Positions 62,676 to 64,000 of a stretch of DNA of 64,000 bases are shown here, in pieces (within the stretch, counting starts at the first letter, position 1; each line of letters opens with the position of its first letter). The position numbers and the translations under genes are program-made. This DNA is from Paenibacillus aceris (GTDB taxonomy: Bacteria > Bacillota > Bacilli > Paenibacillales > NBRC-103111): positions 124,001-188,000 of the forward strand of contig NZ_JAGGKV010000001.1 of the NCBI RefSeq assembly GCF_017874035.1, written 5' to 3'. The notes under the pieces were generated by a model that did not search any database, had not been told where the DNA came from, and saw only the letters and a list, made by a program, of their open reading frames with translations.

Positions 62676-64000
62676 CTACCTGTTCGCCCGATAACTGGAC
62701 AAATTCCAGGATGGCCACGTGTTGTCTTTTTGCTCACCAAGAATACGATCTATGATTAACTGGACGGAACTTAGTTCTGGATGCTTCGCTTGCAGTTCCT
62801 TTAACGCAGGAATAACATCGGTTGAGAGTTGACCTAAATAATCTAGATCGATAATACCTGTTTTTTCGTAGCGTTCCATGTTATTTATCGCAATCCGGTG
62901 GTCGATATTCATGTAATTCATCACCAAATAGGCAAGTATAGCCGTTGTTATGTAAGCTCTGGACATCGACATCTTTTCCATCCAAATCCGAAAAAATGCA
63001 AGGATGAATAAGATGCCCAGGAAAATCATGAAGCCATGCACGAGCAGTCTGGTTTGCGTGAAGCCATACGCTTCTTCGTACAACGACAGCCTTCCATAAG
63101 CAGATATGAGCATTACAAGTGTGCAGGCGACTAACATCGTGAGCAATGTTCTGCGAATGGACTCACTGAAACGACCGCTTCGACGAATCCAATGCAAGCC
63201 CGGAAACAAAAGCGTCACATTGATTAAAGCGACAGCAACTAGCTCTGCAAAACCCCTGCGAGCATATTCCGCATAGGCCACACCTTCTGGCAATAAGCCT
63301 TCTGCTGCTCCGAATAAATAGGAAAATTGGATAATCGCGAACATTACATACACAACATTCACACAAACAAGCAGCGTTCCCGCAGTAATCGGATCTAGCC
63401 GTGTCTTGTTGCGGGCCACTTCAGCAACTTCATCTTTTGGCTGATCAAAAGGGTGTGCGGCTTCGACGACTTTCGGAAACAACAACCCCCACATGTAGCA
63501 GAAGCTGTATATCGTAACGGAGACTGCAAGAATGATACGCACGCCCCCGTCCCCCATGGACACGCCGCTGAACCAGCCGGGAATTTCTGTTAACCAAGAT
63601 AAAAAAATTCGGTCGGCTGAAGCTAATAAACCGATCACAATGAACAGGATAGGCGCTGCTAGCAAGAGTCCTGCCAAGACCTTACCGACTCTCCCCCAAG
63701 TCGACTCTTTTCCGCTTTCACGGCTAGGCAACCATGCTCTGATCATGCCGAAAGGTACGGGGAGATGAGCAATAGGCCTGCTGATGACATGCCTTGCCAT
63801 ATCCTGCAGGAAAGTAGCATGATACCAGGCATGCTTGCTGTTCCTCGATAAGACGATTGTTTGCATCACGATGCAGATCGGTAAAGCTAGCACATTTAGC
63901 ATATGAAACAAGTTGTTCGCAAACAAGGCATAGGTCAAAGACAGTAATGCAACTGGCACCATCAGCAGCCAACCGGCTGTGCTCTGCCCTTTCCAAGGCT
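62676..64000 (-). CDS. DUF4173-like multi-pass membrane protein, partial
   Basis: At least 440 residues. The frame stays open beyond the ATG at 63962 up to the window edge (reading PWKGQSTAGWLL before it), so the 5' end is missing. About nine or ten hydrophobic spans are seen, with the DUF4173 signature YAEYARRGFAELVAVALINV, and a soluble C-terminal tail of about 75 residues (INNMERYEKTGIIDLDYLGQLSTDVIPALKEL). Function unknown in the family; often near spore or envelope genes in Firmicutes. Confidence 0.82.
   Translation of the reverse strand, partial: PWKGQSTAGWLLMVPVALLSLTYALFANNLFHMLNVLALPICIVMQTIVLSRNSKHAWYHATFLQDMARHVISRPIAHLPVPFGMIRAWLPSRESGKESTWGRVGKVLAGLLLAAPILFIVIGLLASADRIFLSWLTEIPGWFSGVSMGDGGVRIILAVSVTIYSFCYMWGLLFPKVVEAAHPFDQPKDEVAEVARNKTRLDPITAGTLLVCVNVVYVMFAIIQFSYLFGAAEGLLPEGVAYAEYARRGFAELVAVALINVTLLFPGLHWIRRSGRFSESIRRTLLTMLVACTLVMLISAYGRLSLYEEAYGFTQTRLLVHGFMIFLGILFILAFFRIWMEKMSMSRAYITTAILAYLVMNYMNIDHRIAINNMERYEKTGIIDLDYLGQLSTDVIPALKELQAKHPELSSVQLIIDRILGEQKDNTWPSWNLSSYRANR

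Overview
The window looks like a chromosome segment from an endospore-forming Firmicute, most likely a Paenibacillaceae member (Paenibacillus or a close relative). The grounds are strong AGGAGG-type ribosome binding sites, frequent TTG/GTG starts, a spore-coat transglutaminase, an expanded mother-cell metabolic (mmg) operon, a YesM/YesN sensor pair with an ABC sugar transporter, an MreB paralogue, and intermediate GC. This is inferred from gene content; no rRNA, tRNA, CRISPR array, prophage or transposase was seen.

Region by region. 1-4.1 kb: a very large secreted multi-domain polysaccharide lyase (PL6 type) on the minus strand, open from 4076 to the window edge. 4.1-4.8 kb: a gene-free stretch with hairpins, a terminator and an 80-bp repeat that recurs at 45.5 kb. 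4.8-16.5 kb: mostly single genes. They are a stalk-domain/propeller protein, an aldo/keto reductase divergent from its AraC-type regulator, an unknown membrane protein, an arylamine N-acetyltransferase, a PspA operon, a cytochrome P450, a YVTN propeller protein, the transglutaminase Tgl with a lysine-free histidine-rich protein beside it, and a sulfite-oxidase-like molybdoenzyme.

16.5-22.0 kb: a five-gene minus-strand operon (NAD-dependent epimerase, DapA-like aldolase, nucleotide-cyclase-fold/winged-helix regulator, Gfo/Idh dehydrogenase, TIM-barrel isomerase) that resembles a sugar-acid or polyol catabolic pathway without its own transporter. 22.0-23.4 kb: a DUF421 membrane protein preceded by a nested RNA-like structure. 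23.4-30.0 kb: a KdgT-like permease, DUF1537 kinase and PdxA2 dehydrogenase (a D-threonate/erythronate-type route to DHAP), a PrpR-like regulator with a degenerate AAA+ domain, and a GpsA paralogue. Shared promoter motifs tie these genes together.

30.0-40.4 kb: an orphan amino-acid-type binding protein, then a glycan-use operon transcribed as YesM kinase, YesN regulator, two permeases, binding lipoprotein, terminator, six-hairpin glycoside hydrolase and GH43-like enzyme. 40.4-45.6 kb: a 48-residue acidic ORF, an SDR, a hydrolase, two small hypotheticals, an MreB paralogue and a GNAT.

45.6-57.8 kb: a nine-gene operon joining mmg genes (acyl-CoA dehydrogenase, methylcitrate synthase, PrpD, methylisocitrate lyase, thiolase, 3-hydroxybutyryl-CoA dehydrogenase) to fused isobutyryl-CoA mutase IcmF and branched-chain 2-oxoacid dehydrogenase E1 subunits. 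Together these could turn valine carbon into n-butyryl-CoA and then acetyl-CoA, and clear propionyl-CoA by the methylcitrate cycle. A near-consensus cre site lies upstream. 57.9-64 kb: a Gfo/Idh enzyme, a CBS-pair protein, a nitroreductase/MFS operon with a terminator inside its leader, another TIM-barrel isomerase, and a DUF4173 membrane protein cut by the window end.
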